64,000 bases of DNA from Hungatella_A sp034142505. GTDB lineage: Bacteria; Bacillota; Clostridia; Lachnospirales; Lachnospiraceae. Of this stretch, positions 9,178 through 17,141 are shown piece after piece. The DNA lies in NCBI GenBank assembly GCA_034142505.1, contig JAWZDV010000075.1, positions 124,001 to 188,000 on the forward strand, in the 5' to 3' direction. Numbering within the stretch: the stretch's first letter is position 1; each line of letters starts with the position of its first letter. A program made the translations under genes and the position numbers. Under the pieces are notes generated by a model. It did no database searches. It saw only the letters and a list, made by a program, of their open reading frames with translations, and had not been told where the DNA came from.

Positions 9178-9370
9178 TTATCCGTCTGTGTCTGCCAGGG
9201 AGGCCAGATACCGGGAAAGGGCGGATGCCTGGGACTGAGCCGTCCGTTCCAATTCCTCCGGGCTTAAATGCTTATATACCCAAATCGTTGGGACAGCATT
9301 TCCAGCCCCACCGTCAGCAAATCCCGCCTCACCTGCTCCCGTTCTTCCTTGGAATAGCCCTTTTTGACAT
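9178..9370 (-). pseudogene. TetR-family regulator remnant
   Basis: A perfect AGGAGG lies 7 bases before an ATG at 9370, but the frame stops after 13 codons. One base shift restores a TetR-like N-terminus: MSKK(G)YSKEEREQVRRDLL followed by TVGLEMLSQ. The shift is explained by loss of one A in the run at the fourth codon. That frame also ends early, and a third frame carries SPEELERTAQSQASALSRYL, which resembles the C-terminal helix of the same family, so the central part has been deleted. The remnant follows trpA on the same strand. The ancestral function, presumably repression of a neighbouring gene, is lost. Confidence 0.6.
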
Positions 9371-9461
9371 GGCCCCACCTCCTTTTTGTTAAGATACCAA
9401 CAGTTTACCGCAGCGGCTGGAAAAGGTCATGCGTCCTTTTATATTTTGTCAGCAGCTCGTT

Positions 9462-10238
9462 TTACAGGTTATTAGCGGCCTTTTTCATCTCTTTTACATA
9501 ACGGCACACCGGTTCTACACAGTCTTTTCCGTACTGTGCAATCATGCGGACAATAGCGCTCCCCACGATAACCCCATCGGCGGAAGCTGCCATTTTTTTC
9601 GCCTGCTCCGGAGTAGAGATGCCGAATCCAATGGCGCAGGGAATGTCTTTGACTTTTTTTACCAGGGAAACCATCTCACCGATGTCCGTGGTGATTTCCT
9701 GGCGGACGCCGGTGACACCCATGGAAGACACGCAGTAGACAAACCCTTCGGCCTCCTTGGCAATCTCGGTAATCCGCTCTCTGGAAGTAGGAGCGATCAG
9801 GGAAATGAGATCGATGCCAACGGATTCACAGTAAGGAAGCAGCTCCTGTTTTTCCTCAAAAGGCATATCCGGCACAATCAGGGCGTCGATTCCGCAATCC
9901 CTGCATCTGGTCAGAAAACGCTCCGCCCCATAAACAAAAATCGGATTGATGTAGGTCATGAAAGCCAGCGGCGTATCCATTTTCTCCCGAATCCGTTTCA
10001 CCATATCAAATATCTTATCGGTGGTGGTCCCGGCAGCCAGCGCCCTCATATCCGCCTCCTGAATCACAATTCCCTCCGCAATCGGATCTGAGAATGGGAT
10101 TCCAATCTCAATCAAATCCGCCCCGGCTTCTGCCATAGCCGGAATCAACTGCTCCGTCGTAGCCAGATCCGGATCTCCGGCAGTCACAAAGGGGATAAAT
10201 GCTTTCCCATTCTGAAATACATCACTGACTCTACTCAT
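9462..10238 (-). CDS. trpA: Tryptophan synthase alpha chain
   Basis: A 258-residue TIM barrel that cleaves indole-3-glycerol phosphate to indole and glyceraldehyde-3-phosphate and channels indole to TrpB. The key features are LIEIGIPFSDPIAEG (with the catalytic glutamate), IVPDMPFEE with the second catalytic acid, and the phosphate-binding GFGISTPEQAKKM and GVIVGSAIVRMI loops. It is the last gene of the trp operon; its start overlaps the end of trpB by 8 bases, the usual sign of translational coupling of the two subunits. No clear terminator is seen before the TetR remnant. Confidence 0.97.
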   Translation of the reverse strand: MSRVSDVFQNGKAFIPFVTAGDPDLATTEQLIPAMAEAGADLIEIGIPFSDPIAEGIVIQEADMRALAAGTTTDKIFDMVKRIREKMDTPLAFMTYINPIFVYGAERFLTRCRDCGIDALIVPDMPFEEKQELLPYCESVGIDLISLIAPTSRERITEIAKEAEGFVYCVSSMGVTGVRQEITTDIGEMVSLVKKVKDIPCAIGFGISTPEQAKKMAASADGVIVGSAIVRMIAQYGKDCVEPVCRYVKEMKKAANNL

Positions 10239-11415
10239 AGATATTCACCCCCATATATCTGGCGATTGCCGCCACATCTTTGTCACCACGTCCGGATAAA
10301 TTAATTACAATAACATCATCTTTCTGCATATCCGGCGCTGCCTTCCTTGCATAGGACACGGCGTGGGCGCTCTCGATGGCTGGGATAATTCCCTCCATTC
10401 TGGATAAATACCGGAATGCATCCACCGCCTCGTCATCTGTCACAGGCACGTAGGTGGCGCGGCCGGTGTCATGCAGGTTGGCATGTTCCGGTCCGATCCC
10501 CGGATAGTCAAGTCCGGCGGAAATTGAGTAAACAGGGGCGATCTGCCCATATTCATCCTGGCAGAAATAAGATTTCATCCCGTGGAAAATACCTAAGGAG
10601 CCCTTGCAGATCGTAGCCGCATGCTGCTCTGTCTCCACGCCCTTTCCCGCGGCCTCACATCCCACCAGCGTCACCGACGGCTCGTCGATAAACTCATAGA
10701 AAGCACCCATGGCATTGCTGCCGCCGCCCACACAGGCGATCACCATGCTGGGCAGTTTCCCCTCGGCTTCCATCAGCTGTCCGCGGATCTCTCTGCCGAT
10801 AATACTCTGGAAATCGCGAACAATGGTAGGGAATGGATGGGGCCCCATGACAGAACCTAGTACATAGTGGGTGTCCTCCACCCGGTTAGTCCACTCCCGC
10901 ATAGTCTCATTGACCGCGTCCTTCAGAGTCTGGGTGCCGCTGGTAACCGGGTGGACCTTGGCTCCAAGCAGCTGCATGCGGAATACATTGAGTGCCTGGC
11001 GGTCTGTGTCCTCCTTGCCCATATAGACTTCACATTCCATACCCAGAAGTGCAGCGGCGGTGGCAGTAGCGACACCATGCTGGCCGGCGCCGGTCTCGGC
11101 TATGACCCGGGTTTTGCCCATCTTTTTTGCCAGAAGAACCTGGCCGAGAGCATTGTTAATCTTGTGAGACCCGGTATGGTTTAAGTCTTCCCGTTTTAAG
11201 TAAATTTTGGCTCCGCCTAAGTCTTTTGTCATTTTCTCCGCATAATAGAGCAGGGACGGCCGCCCGGTATAATTCTTGAAAAGATCATCCAGTTCGGAGA
11301 TAAACTCCGGGTCTTTGCTGTATTGATTGTATGCGGCTTCCAATTCCAGAACCGCGCTCATTAAAGTCTCGGGGACAAACTGTCCGCCGTGCTGACCAAA
11401 TTTTCCGTTTGCCAT
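10231..11415 (-). CDS. trpB: Tryptophan synthase beta chain
   Basis: A 394-residue PLP enzyme that condenses indole with serine to give tryptophan. The sequence begins with the typical FGQHGGQFVPETLM, has the PLP-binding lysine in NHTGSHKINN, the GAGQHGVATA loop that carries the catalytic glutamate region ETGAGQHG, and the phosphate-binding CVGGGSNAMG. Length and motifs match the TrpB1 type that partners TrpA. AAAAGGAGAATATCACT precedes the ATG at 11415. It lies 17 bp after trpF and overlaps trpA. Confidence 0.97.
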   Translation of the reverse strand: MANGKFGQHGGQFVPETLMSAVLELEAAYNQYSKDPEFISELDDLFKNYTGRPSLLYYAEKMTKDLGGAKIYLKREDLNHTGSHKINNALGQVLLAKKMGKTRVIAETGAGQHGVATATAAALLGMECEVYMGKEDTDRQALNVFRMQLLGAKVHPVTSGTQTLKDAVNETMREWTNRVEDTHYVLGSVMGPHPFPTIVRDFQSIIGREIRGQLMEAEGKLPSMVIACVGGGSNAMGAFYEFIDEPSVTLVGCEAAGKGVETEQHAATICKGSLGIFHGMKSYFCQDEYGQIAPVYSISAGLDYPGIGPEHANLHDTGRATYVPVTDDEAVDAFRYLSRMEGIIPAIESAHAVSYARKAAPDMQKDDVIVINLSGRGDKDVAAIARYMGVNIYE

Positions 11416-11432
11416 AGTGATATTCTCCTTTT

Positions 11433-12077
11433 CTAATGTCCGCCGCGTGACTGATCCGATAGGGGGTGGTTATCCATTTGGATGGTCTGTACAATCTGTT
11501 TGATTTTATCAGGATCTTTCTTACCGTCAGTTTCCACACCGCTGCTGATATCCAGACAGTAGGCCGGTGTCTGCGCAGCCAGGGTAATGTTGCCTAAGTT
11601 CAGCCCGCCAGCCAGAAAATAGGGCCGCCTCATCCTGGGAATGCAGGACCAGTCAAAGGTGTGGCCGCTTCCGCCGTAGGCTCCCTTGGTATAGGTGTCA
11701 AACAACAGATAGTCACTGGGAATTGACTGGGAATGGCGGATATCGTCAGCTGATTGCACCCGCACCGCACGGATCACAGGAACACTGGTTTTATTCTTGA
11801 GGTCAAGAATCATGTCATTTGTCTCATCTCCGTGAAGCTGAATCGCATCGATGATTCCAGCTTGTGTCAGAGAGAGAATCCGCTCCACCGATTCATTGAC
11901 AAAGACTCCAACAGCCTGAATACCGGGCGCCAGACGGTTTTTCAGTGCGGCTGCTTCCTCAAAAGATACCCGGTGTCTGCTGGGAGCAAAGACGAAACCA
12001 ATATAATCCGGCCATACCTCATTGACTGCTTCTATATCCTTCTGGGTGGTTAAACCGCAGATCTTTATCTTAGCCAT
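11433..12077 (-). CDS. trpF: Phosphoribosylanthranilate isomerase
   Basis: A 214-residue beta/alpha barrel that converts N-(5-phosphoribosyl)anthranilate to the carboxyphenylamino-deoxyribulose phosphate. The conserved N-terminal KIKICGLT with its catalytic cysteine, IQLHGDE with the catalytic region, LLFDTYTKGAYGGSGHTFDW and FLAGGLNLGN are all present. A TTG two codons upstream is possible, but the ATG at 12077 is better spaced from GAAAGGAAG. It is a separate gene from trpC, unlike the TrpC-TrpF fusion of enterobacteria. Confidence 0.95.
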   Translation of the reverse strand: MAKIKICGLTTQKDIEAVNEVWPDYIGFVFAPSRHRVSFEEAAALKNRLAPGIQAVGVFVNESVERILSLTQAGIIDAIQLHGDETNDMILDLKNKTSVPVIRAVRVQSADDIRHSQSIPSDYLLFDTYTKGAYGGSGHTFDWSCIPRMRRPYFLAGGLNLGNITLAAQTPAYCLDISSGVETDGKKDPDKIKQIVQTIQMDNHPLSDQSRGGH

Positions 12078-12098
12078 CCTCAATGCTTCCTTTCTATA

Positions 12099-12881
12099 TT
12101 AATAACAACCTGACCGCAGGTGGTCCAGCTCCAGCCGTTTATTCACCGACCGCATCAGCGTCTCACCGATGAGAACTGCATTTACCCCGGCTTCATAAAG
12201 CACATGGATATCAGCCGGAGTCCGGATTCCGCTCTCCGCCACAAACAGAATATCAGGCGGAACCAGGGAGCGGAGTTCGATGGAATGATGAAAGTCCACC
12301 TCAAAGGTCTTCAAGTTCCGGTTGTTAATTCCGATGATCCGTGCACCGGCCTCGCGGGCGGAAAGCACTTCCTCTTTTGTATGCGCCTCGACCAGAGCGC
12401 TGAGCCCAAGTCTGGTGCAGATATTTATATAGGAAGAAAGTGCATTCGTATCCAACAGAGAACAGATCAGCAGCACTGCGTCGGCGCCGATCAGTTTCGC
12501 TTCATAAATCTGATATTCATCTACCGTAAAATCCTTGCGGAGCAATGGAATCTGCACTGTACTTCGAATCTCCGTCAGATATTGGTTTCGTCCCATAAAG
12601 AAATCCGGCTCCGTCAGCACCGAGATAGCGGAAGCCCCGGCCAGTTCATAATCCCTGGCGATCTCGGTGTAGGGGAAATTGGTGGCGATGACTCCCTTGG
12701 AGGGAGAGGCTTTTTTCACTTCACAGATAAAAGCCATCTCCGGGTTGTCGATTGCCTTCTCAAAGGCGAAATTCCCTTTGGGCAGTTCTAACGCCTTTTC
12801 TTTGATTTCTTCCAGCGGACATTGTTTCTTTGCTTCTAATACCCGCAGCCTTGCGGTATCTGCTATGGCATCCAGAATCAT
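12099..12881 (-). CDS. trpC: Indole-3-glycerol phosphate synthase
   Basis: A 260-residue TIM barrel that closes the indole ring. CEVKKASPSKGVI carries the catalytic lysine, LLRKDFTVDEYQI the second lysine, and GINNRNLKTFEVD, VAESGIRTPAD and AVLIGETLMRS form the substrate and phosphate pockets. The start follows the trpD stop by 4 bp; the ribosome-binding site GAGGTGAT overlaps the end of trpD, so the two are coupled. Fifth step enzyme of the seven-gene operon. Confidence 0.96.
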   Translation of the reverse strand: MILDAIADTARLRVLEAKKQCPLEEIKEKALELPKGNFAFEKAIDNPEMAFICEVKKASPSKGVIATNFPYTEIARDYELAGASAISVLTEPDFFMGRNQYLTEIRSTVQIPLLRKDFTVDEYQIYEAKLIGADAVLLICSLLDTNALSSYINICTRLGLSALVEAHTKEEVLSAREAGARIIGINNRNLKTFEVDFHHSIELRSLVPPDILFVAESGIRTPADIHVLYEAGVNAVLIGETLMRSVNKRLELDHLRSGCY

Positions 12882-12885
12882 ATCA

Positions 12886-13902
12886 TCACCTCACACGATT
12901 TACTGCGTTTACAAACTCCTCCAGTTTGGCATTCGCCATACCTGAATCAATCAAGTTGGCCGCCTTCTGTACACAATCCTTGATGGTACAGTCATCAATT
13001 CCCAGGTAGAGACTCATGGCGGAATTTAACACCACGATATCCCGTTTGGCCCCTTTTAACCGGCCTGATAAAATATCTCTGGTGATCTGTGCATTTTCCT
13101 CCGGTGTCCCCCCGATGATCTCGGACAGTTCATAGCGGGAGAGACCCACCTCCTCTGGTGTGATATCGTAAGCTTTTAATTTACCAAACCGGATCTCACA
13201 CACATGAGTCGGTCCGGTCACGGTAGCTTCATCCAGGCCGTCCGCTCCGCAGACAACCAGCCCCCTGGTAACACCTAAGTTGCTCAGCACTTTGGCAAGC
13301 GGCTCCACCAAGGATTTGTCGTACACGCCCAGAAGCTGCATAGTAGCCCCCGCCGGATTGGACAATGGACCAAGAATATTGAAGATCGTGCGGATAGCCA
13401 GTTCTTTTCTGACCGGAGCCGCATATTTCATGGAAGAGTGGTAAGATTGTGCAAACATAAAGCACATTCCGGTTTCCTCCAGAACCTGTTCCGACTGCTC
13501 GGCCGTCAGTGCTAAATTGACGCCTAAATGCTCCAGCACGTCGGCTGCCCCGCTTTTGCTGGACACGCTGCGGTTTCCGTGTTTAGCAACCGGAACACCG
13601 CCTGCCGCCACCACAAACGCGCTTGTAGTGGAAATGTTAAAAGTTCCCACCTCGTCGCCGCCGGTGCCGACAATATCAATCACATCAAAGGACGGCGTCA
13701 GCTTCAACGCTTTTTCCCGCATCACCGCCGCGCAGGCCGTGATCTCCTCGATGCTTTCTCCCTTCATCCGGAGCCCGGTCAAAAAGGATGCCATCTGTGC
13801 CTGTGTGGCCTCCCCGCTCATGATTTCTCCCATCACCAGCTTTGCTGTCTCAAAGTCTAAATTCTTGCGTTCCGTTACGTCGTGAATTGCCTGCTGTATC
13901 AT
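12886..13902 (-). CDS. trpD: Anthranilate phosphoribosyltransferase
   Basis: A 338-residue enzyme that transfers the phosphoribosyl group of PRPP to anthranilate. The diagnostic DIVGTGGDEVGTFNISTT (PRPP-binding GTGGD and NxST), KHGNRSVSSKSGAADVLE and NPAGATMQLLGVY are present. There is no fused glutamine amidotransferase domain; that function is in the separate trpG upstream. CAGGAGGG precedes the ATG at 13902. It sits between trpG and trpC. Confidence 0.96.
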   Translation of the reverse strand: MIQQAIHDVTERKNLDFETAKLVMGEIMSGEATQAQMASFLTGLRMKGESIEEITACAAVMREKALKLTPSFDVIDIVGTGGDEVGTFNISTTSAFVVAAGGVPVAKHGNRSVSSKSGAADVLEHLGVNLALTAEQSEQVLEETGMCFMFAQSYHSSMKYAAPVRKELAIRTIFNILGPLSNPAGATMQLLGVYDKSLVEPLAKVLSNLGVTRGLVVCGADGLDEATVTGPTHVCEIRFGKLKAYDITPEEVGLSRYELSEIIGGTPEENAQITRDILSGRLKGAKRDIVVLNSAMSLYLGIDDCTIKDCVQKAANLIDSGMANAKLEEFVNAVNRVR

Positions 13903-13952
13903 AAGATTTCCCTCCTGAAATGTTTCGTTTATAGTTGAATCGCCGATGGCTG

Positions 13953-14519
13953 CTATATAGCCAGAAAATTCTTAAGTATGGTCATGCCATCCGGTGTCAT
14001 AATGGATTCCGGATGAAACTGAAGTCCATAGATCGGATCATGTCTGTGCTGCACTGCCATGATCTCTCCCATATCATCCTGGGCCGTGATGAGAAGTTCG
14101 TCAGGCAGTGTCTCTCGGGAAGCAATCAGCGAATGGTACCTGGCCGCCGGTATCTGCTCCGGCAGTCCGTGAAACAGCGGACATCCGGGATTCAAGGTAA
14201 TGGTACTTTGCTTTCCATGCATCAGTTTCTTTGCATGGACAATGGCCGCGCCAAACACTTCACAGATTGCCTGATGCCCCAGACAAACACCCAGTATCGG
14301 GACAATGCCTTTTAATTCCCGAATCACGTCCTCGCATACCCCGGCATCTTTTGGATATCCCGGTCCGGGTGAGAGAATCATATGACTGGGATGCAATTGC
14401 CTGATCTCTCCGGCTGTCATCTCGTCGTTACGGATGACCCGGATATCCGGTGTCAGACTTCCGAAGAGCTGAACCAGATTGTAGGAAAAACTGTCATAAT
14501 TATCTATCAGCAGTATCAT
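13953..14519 (-). CDS. trpG: Anthranilate synthase component II (glutamine amidotransferase)
   Basis: A 188-residue class I glutamine amidotransferase that supplies ammonia to TrpE. It has the NYDSFSYNLVQ start, the oxyanion strand SPGPGYPKDAG, the nucleophile cysteine in GVCLGHQAI and the His-Glu pair in GLQFHPESIMT. Its ATG overlaps the trpE stop by one base (TGATG), coupling synthesis of the two subunits. In many Firmicutes this subunit also serves folate synthesis (PabA); here its place in the trp operon favours a role in tryptophan, but sharing cannot be excluded. Confidence 0.95.
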   Translation of the reverse strand: MILLIDNYDSFSYNLVQLFGSLTPDIRVIRNDEMTAGEIRQLHPSHMILSPGPGYPKDAGVCEDVIRELKGIVPILGVCLGHQAICEVFGAAIVHAKKLMHGKQSTITLNPGCPLFHGLPEQIPAARYHSLIASRETLPDELLITAQDDMGEIMAVQHRHDPIYGLQFHPESIMTPDGMTILKNFLAI

Positions 14520-15994
14520 CAGTCATTCACCTCCCTGGCTTTTAAGATTGCATTGATCACAGCGCCTGCCTTGTTGGCGGATTCCTCGTATTCCAGTTCC
14601 GGAACACTGTCGGCCACGATGCCGCCGCCGGCCTGGACGTATACCTTATGGTCTTTCTTCACTGCCATACGGATAGCGATACAGGTATCCATATTGCCGG
14701 TGAAATCAAGATATCCCAGCGCGCCGCCGTAGATCCCTCTCGGCACCTGCTCCAGTTCGTCGATAATCTCGCAAGCCCGGATCTTCGGCGCTCCCGACAG
14801 GGTTCCCGCCGGAAGGACCGCTTCGATGGCGGAGCATCCGTCACAGTCCGGCCGGATATCCCCCTCTACCTGGGAACAGATGTGCATAATCCGGGAGTAT
14901 TTGTGGATCATTTTGTATCCGGTGACTTCCACGGTGGAAAACTTTGAGATTTTCCCTAAGTCGTTTCGTCCTAAGTCCACCAGCATGTTATGTTCCGCCA
15001 GTTCCTTTTCATCTGCCAGCAGCTCGGCTTCCAGCCGGGCATCCTCCTTTGCAGTGGCTCCTCTCGGCCTGGAACCGGCCACCGGAAAGGTAGTCAGCCG
15101 CCCGTGCTGTAATCGCACCAGCGTTTCCGGGGAAGTGCTCATGATCTCGTCGTCATCCAGCTTCATATACACCATGTAGGGAGACGGATTCGTTGTCCTC
15201 AGAACCCGGTAGGCATTTAATAAGCTGCCTTCATAGGGACTGGTAAACTGTCTGGATATAACCGCCTGGAAAATGTCGCCGTCCACAATATACTCCTTCG
15301 TTTTCTCTACCATCCGGCAGTAATCTTCTTTGGAGACATTGCAGGTGAATTCGGGCTTGTCGGTGGAGATGGATTTTGCAAGCGGCGCGTTGTTCTCAAT
15401 CAGCCTGGCGATAGCTTCCAGCTCCCCGCAGGCCCTGCCGTACTCTTCCATCACATGGTCGGTTTTCATATTGACCACAATGCTGATTTTTTGTTTTAAA
15501 TGATCGTAGGCGATCACCTTGTCAAACAGCATCAAATCATAATCATTGCCCCCGTCCTTTTTAAGCTTCAGTGTCGGTTCCGCGTAACCAATCATGGCAT
15601 AGGAGAAATACCCCACGAAACCTCCGGTAAACGGTGGCAGCCCGTCAATGACCGGGGCTTTATAGTCCTTTAAGATATCCCGTATCACATCTAACGGATG
15701 ACTGGTTTTGACAGTCCGGTCTGCAGCCCCTTCCGTGGAAGCGTCCTCCACATGCACCGTGCCGTCCTGACAGGTCAGTCTCATAATCGGGTCAAACCCC
15801 AGGAAAGAATAGCGTCCCCAGGTCTCCCCGCCCTCGATGCTTTCCAGCAGATAAAACCGGGTGCTTTTCTCAGCGATGCGCCGAAGCAGAGTAATCGGCG
15901 TCACCACATCCGCGTAGACTTCCCGGCACAGCGGAATTCGTTTGTAATCCTTAGCGAGTCTGGTAATTTCCTCACAGCCTGGTGTGATGTTCAT
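14519..15994 (-). CDS. trpE: Anthranilate synthase component I
   Basis: A 491-residue chorismate-utilising enzyme that makes anthranilate from chorismate and ammonia. The N-terminal LLESIEGGETWGRYSFLG belongs to the tryptophan feedback site of TrpE; the C-terminal chorismate domain has PFTGGFVGYFSY, ISRQFTSPYEG, STSPETLVRL, GSRPRGATAKED, DLGRNDLGK and LPAGTLSGAPKIRA. AAAGGAGAACGCAAT precedes the ATG. It is the first gene of the operon and lies directly behind the T-box leader, so the operon responds to uncharged tRNA-Trp while the enzyme itself is probably feedback-inhibited. Confidence 0.97.
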   Translation of the reverse strand: MNITPGCEEITRLAKDYKRIPLCREVYADVVTPITLLRRIAEKSTRFYLLESIEGGETWGRYSFLGFDPIMRLTCQDGTVHVEDASTEGAADRTVKTSHPLDVIRDILKDYKAPVIDGLPPFTGGFVGYFSYAMIGYAEPTLKLKKDGGNDYDLMLFDKVIAYDHLKQKISIVVNMKTDHVMEEYGRACGELEAIARLIENNAPLAKSISTDKPEFTCNVSKEDYCRMVEKTKEYIVDGDIFQAVISRQFTSPYEGSLLNAYRVLRTTNPSPYMVYMKLDDDEIMSTSPETLVRLQHGRLTTFPVAGSRPRGATAKEDARLEAELLADEKELAEHNMLVDLGRNDLGKISKFSTVEVTGYKMIHKYSRIMHICSQVEGDIRPDCDGCSAIEAVLPAGTLSGAPKIRACEIIDELEQVPRGIYGGALGYLDFTGNMDTCIAIRMAVKKDHKVYVQAGGGIVADSVPELEYEESANKAGAVINAILKAREVND

Positions 15995-16034
15995 ATTGCG
16001 TTCTCCTTTCCTGGTTTCATAATCTGGAATTAAA

Positions 16035-16341
16035 ATAATAAAAAAAGACTTCTGTCCCCATACAGGGACAAAAGTCTTGAATTAACTTCTGCGGTACCAC
16101 CCAAATTGGCGTAAACTACGCCCACTCAACAATGCACTGACATGCATCTCCCCTTGATAACGGATAGGAAACCCGTCGCCACCTACTCTCTGCTGTTATC
16201 AAAACAGCGATTTCAAAGCACCCTCGCAAGTCCATTCGGATTAATTATTAAGACCTTCTTCCACCATATGAAGGCTCTCTGTGCATAATAGAATAATCTT
16301 ACTTACTCTTGCTCACCGGTTTAATTGGTAATATTTAATTG
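16035..16341 (-). promoter_or_regulatory. Trp T-box riboswitch leader with terminator/antiterminator
   Basis: On the minus strand the leader runs from about 16341 to 16035. The T-box sequence GGGTGGTACCGCA lies at 16102-16090. It is followed by a terminator whose arms AAGACTT and AAGTCTT enclose GTCCC/GGGAC (16079-16046) before a T-run. Upstream lies a long Stem-I region. Within it GAATGGAC presents a UGG codon (complement of 16232-16234), the tryptophan specifier expected for a trp operon. Uncharged tRNA-Trp pairing to the UGG and, through its CCA end, to the T-box bulge would favour the antiterminator. Confidence 0.93.
16040..16079 (-). terminator. T-box-controlled terminator
   Basis: On the minus strand the stem AAGACTTTTGTCCC pairs with GGGACAGAAGTCTT across a four-base loop and is followed by a run of T. 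Part of its left arm is needed for the T-box antiterminator, so the two structures exclude each other. Confidence 0.9.
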
Positions 16342-16347
16342 TGCTTT

Positions 16348-16376
16348 AGTATATTACAGTAAAAAAGAAATGTCAA
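16348..16376 (-). promoter_or_regulatory. Sigma-A promoter of the trp operon
   Basis: Read on the minus strand, TTGACA (16376-16371) and TATACT (16353-16348) are separated by exactly 17 bp, a near-consensus promoter. The start would be near 16341, right at the beginning of the T-box leader. Confidence 0.85.
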
Positions 16377-16440
16377 CTAATTTTTGGAAAAAAATTTATA
16401 ACTTTTTTTTGAGCGCAAAGTTTCCTTTTTGTAAAAGAAG

Positions 16441-16470
16441 TGTATAAATTCCTCAATTTTACAGATACTA
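16441..16470 (+). promoter_or_regulatory. Sigma-G-like forespore promoter of spoVT
   Basis: TGTATA (16441-16446) and GATACTA (16464-16470) are separated by 17 bp. The Bacillus sigma-G pattern is a -35 of the TGAATA/GTATA type and a -10 of CATACTA, so one base differs in the -10. In Bacillus subtilis spoVT is transcribed by sigma-G, which agrees with this placement 42 bp before the gene. Confidence 0.6.
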
Positions 16471-16511
16471 CTTCCAGAAACGGATAGTACAGTATATGGA
16501 GGAATTATTTT

Positions 16512-17060
16512 ATGAAAGCTACGGGAATTGTAAGAAGAATTGACGATCTGGGGAGAGTAGTAATACCAAAGGAAATCAGAAGAACGCTGCGTCTGCGTGA
16601 GGGGACGCCACTAGAGATTTTTACGGACCGCGAGGGAGAAATTATCTTGAAGAAATATTCTCCCATGGTGGAACTGACTGCATTTTCCAGCCAGTATGCC
16701 GAGGCTATGGCCCAGTCCACCGGTCTGATTGTGTGTATTACAGACCGCGACCAGGTGATTGCCGTGTCCGGCGGTTCCAAGAAGGACATCCTTCAGAAAA
16801 CCATCAGTAAACAGCTGGAGCACATCATCGGAGAACGAAGCGTGGTGATGGCAGTCAAAGATGATAAAGCATTCATCTCCCTGACCTCCGACGAGATGGA
16901 AGGCATCACCGCAGAGGTGATCGCACCGATTATCTGTGAGGGCGATGCCATCGGCTCGGTATCCTTACTTAGCAGAGATGTAAAAGCAAAATTTGGTGAA
17001 ATGGAGATGAAGCTGGTCATGACAGCCGCCGCCTTCCTGGGGCGCCAGATGGAAGCATAG
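16512..17060 (+). CDS. spoVT: Stage V sporulation protein T
   Basis: A 182-residue regulator of late forespore gene expression. Residues 1-50 (MKATGIVRRIDDLGRVVIPK followed by EIRRTLRLREGTPLEIF) form the AbrB/SpoVT swapped-hairpin DNA-binding domain; residues 55-180 form a GAF-like domain (SQYAEAMAQSTGLIVCITDRD and VSLLSRD). Length and two-domain organisation match SpoVT rather than the single-domain AbrB. ATGGAGGAATTATTTT supplies the ribosome-binding site. It is divergent from the trp operon and, unlike in Bacillus, separated from both mfd and mazG by unrelated genes. Confidence 0.95.
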   Translation: MKATGIVRRIDDLGRVVIPKEIRRTLRLREGTPLEIFTDREGEIILKKYSPMVELTAFSSQYAEAMAQSTGLIVCITDRDQVIAVSGGSKKDILQKTISKQLEHIIGERSVVMAVKDDKAFISLTSDEMEGITAEVIAPIICEGDAIGSVSLLSRDVKAKFGEMEMKLVMTAAAFLGRQMEA

Positions 17061-17101
17061 ACGAGGGATTGTATCAAAGAATAAACGAATAGACGGAGAC
17101 T

Positions 17102-17131
17102 GGACATGCCGGATAGACATGTCCTTTTTCT
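17102..17131 (+). terminator. Intrinsic terminator after spoVT
   Basis: GGACATG at 17102-17108 pairs with CATGTCC at 17118-17124, followed by TTTTTC. The A-run on the opposite strand side is short, but it may also serve the convergent histidine-kinase gene. Confidence 0.75.
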
Positions 17132-17141
17132 TTGCTGCCGG

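Noticed and set aside
9147..9392. Plus-strand frame of 81 codons beside trpA
   Set aside because: It is antisense to the TetR remnant, proline-rich and lacks a ribosome-binding site.
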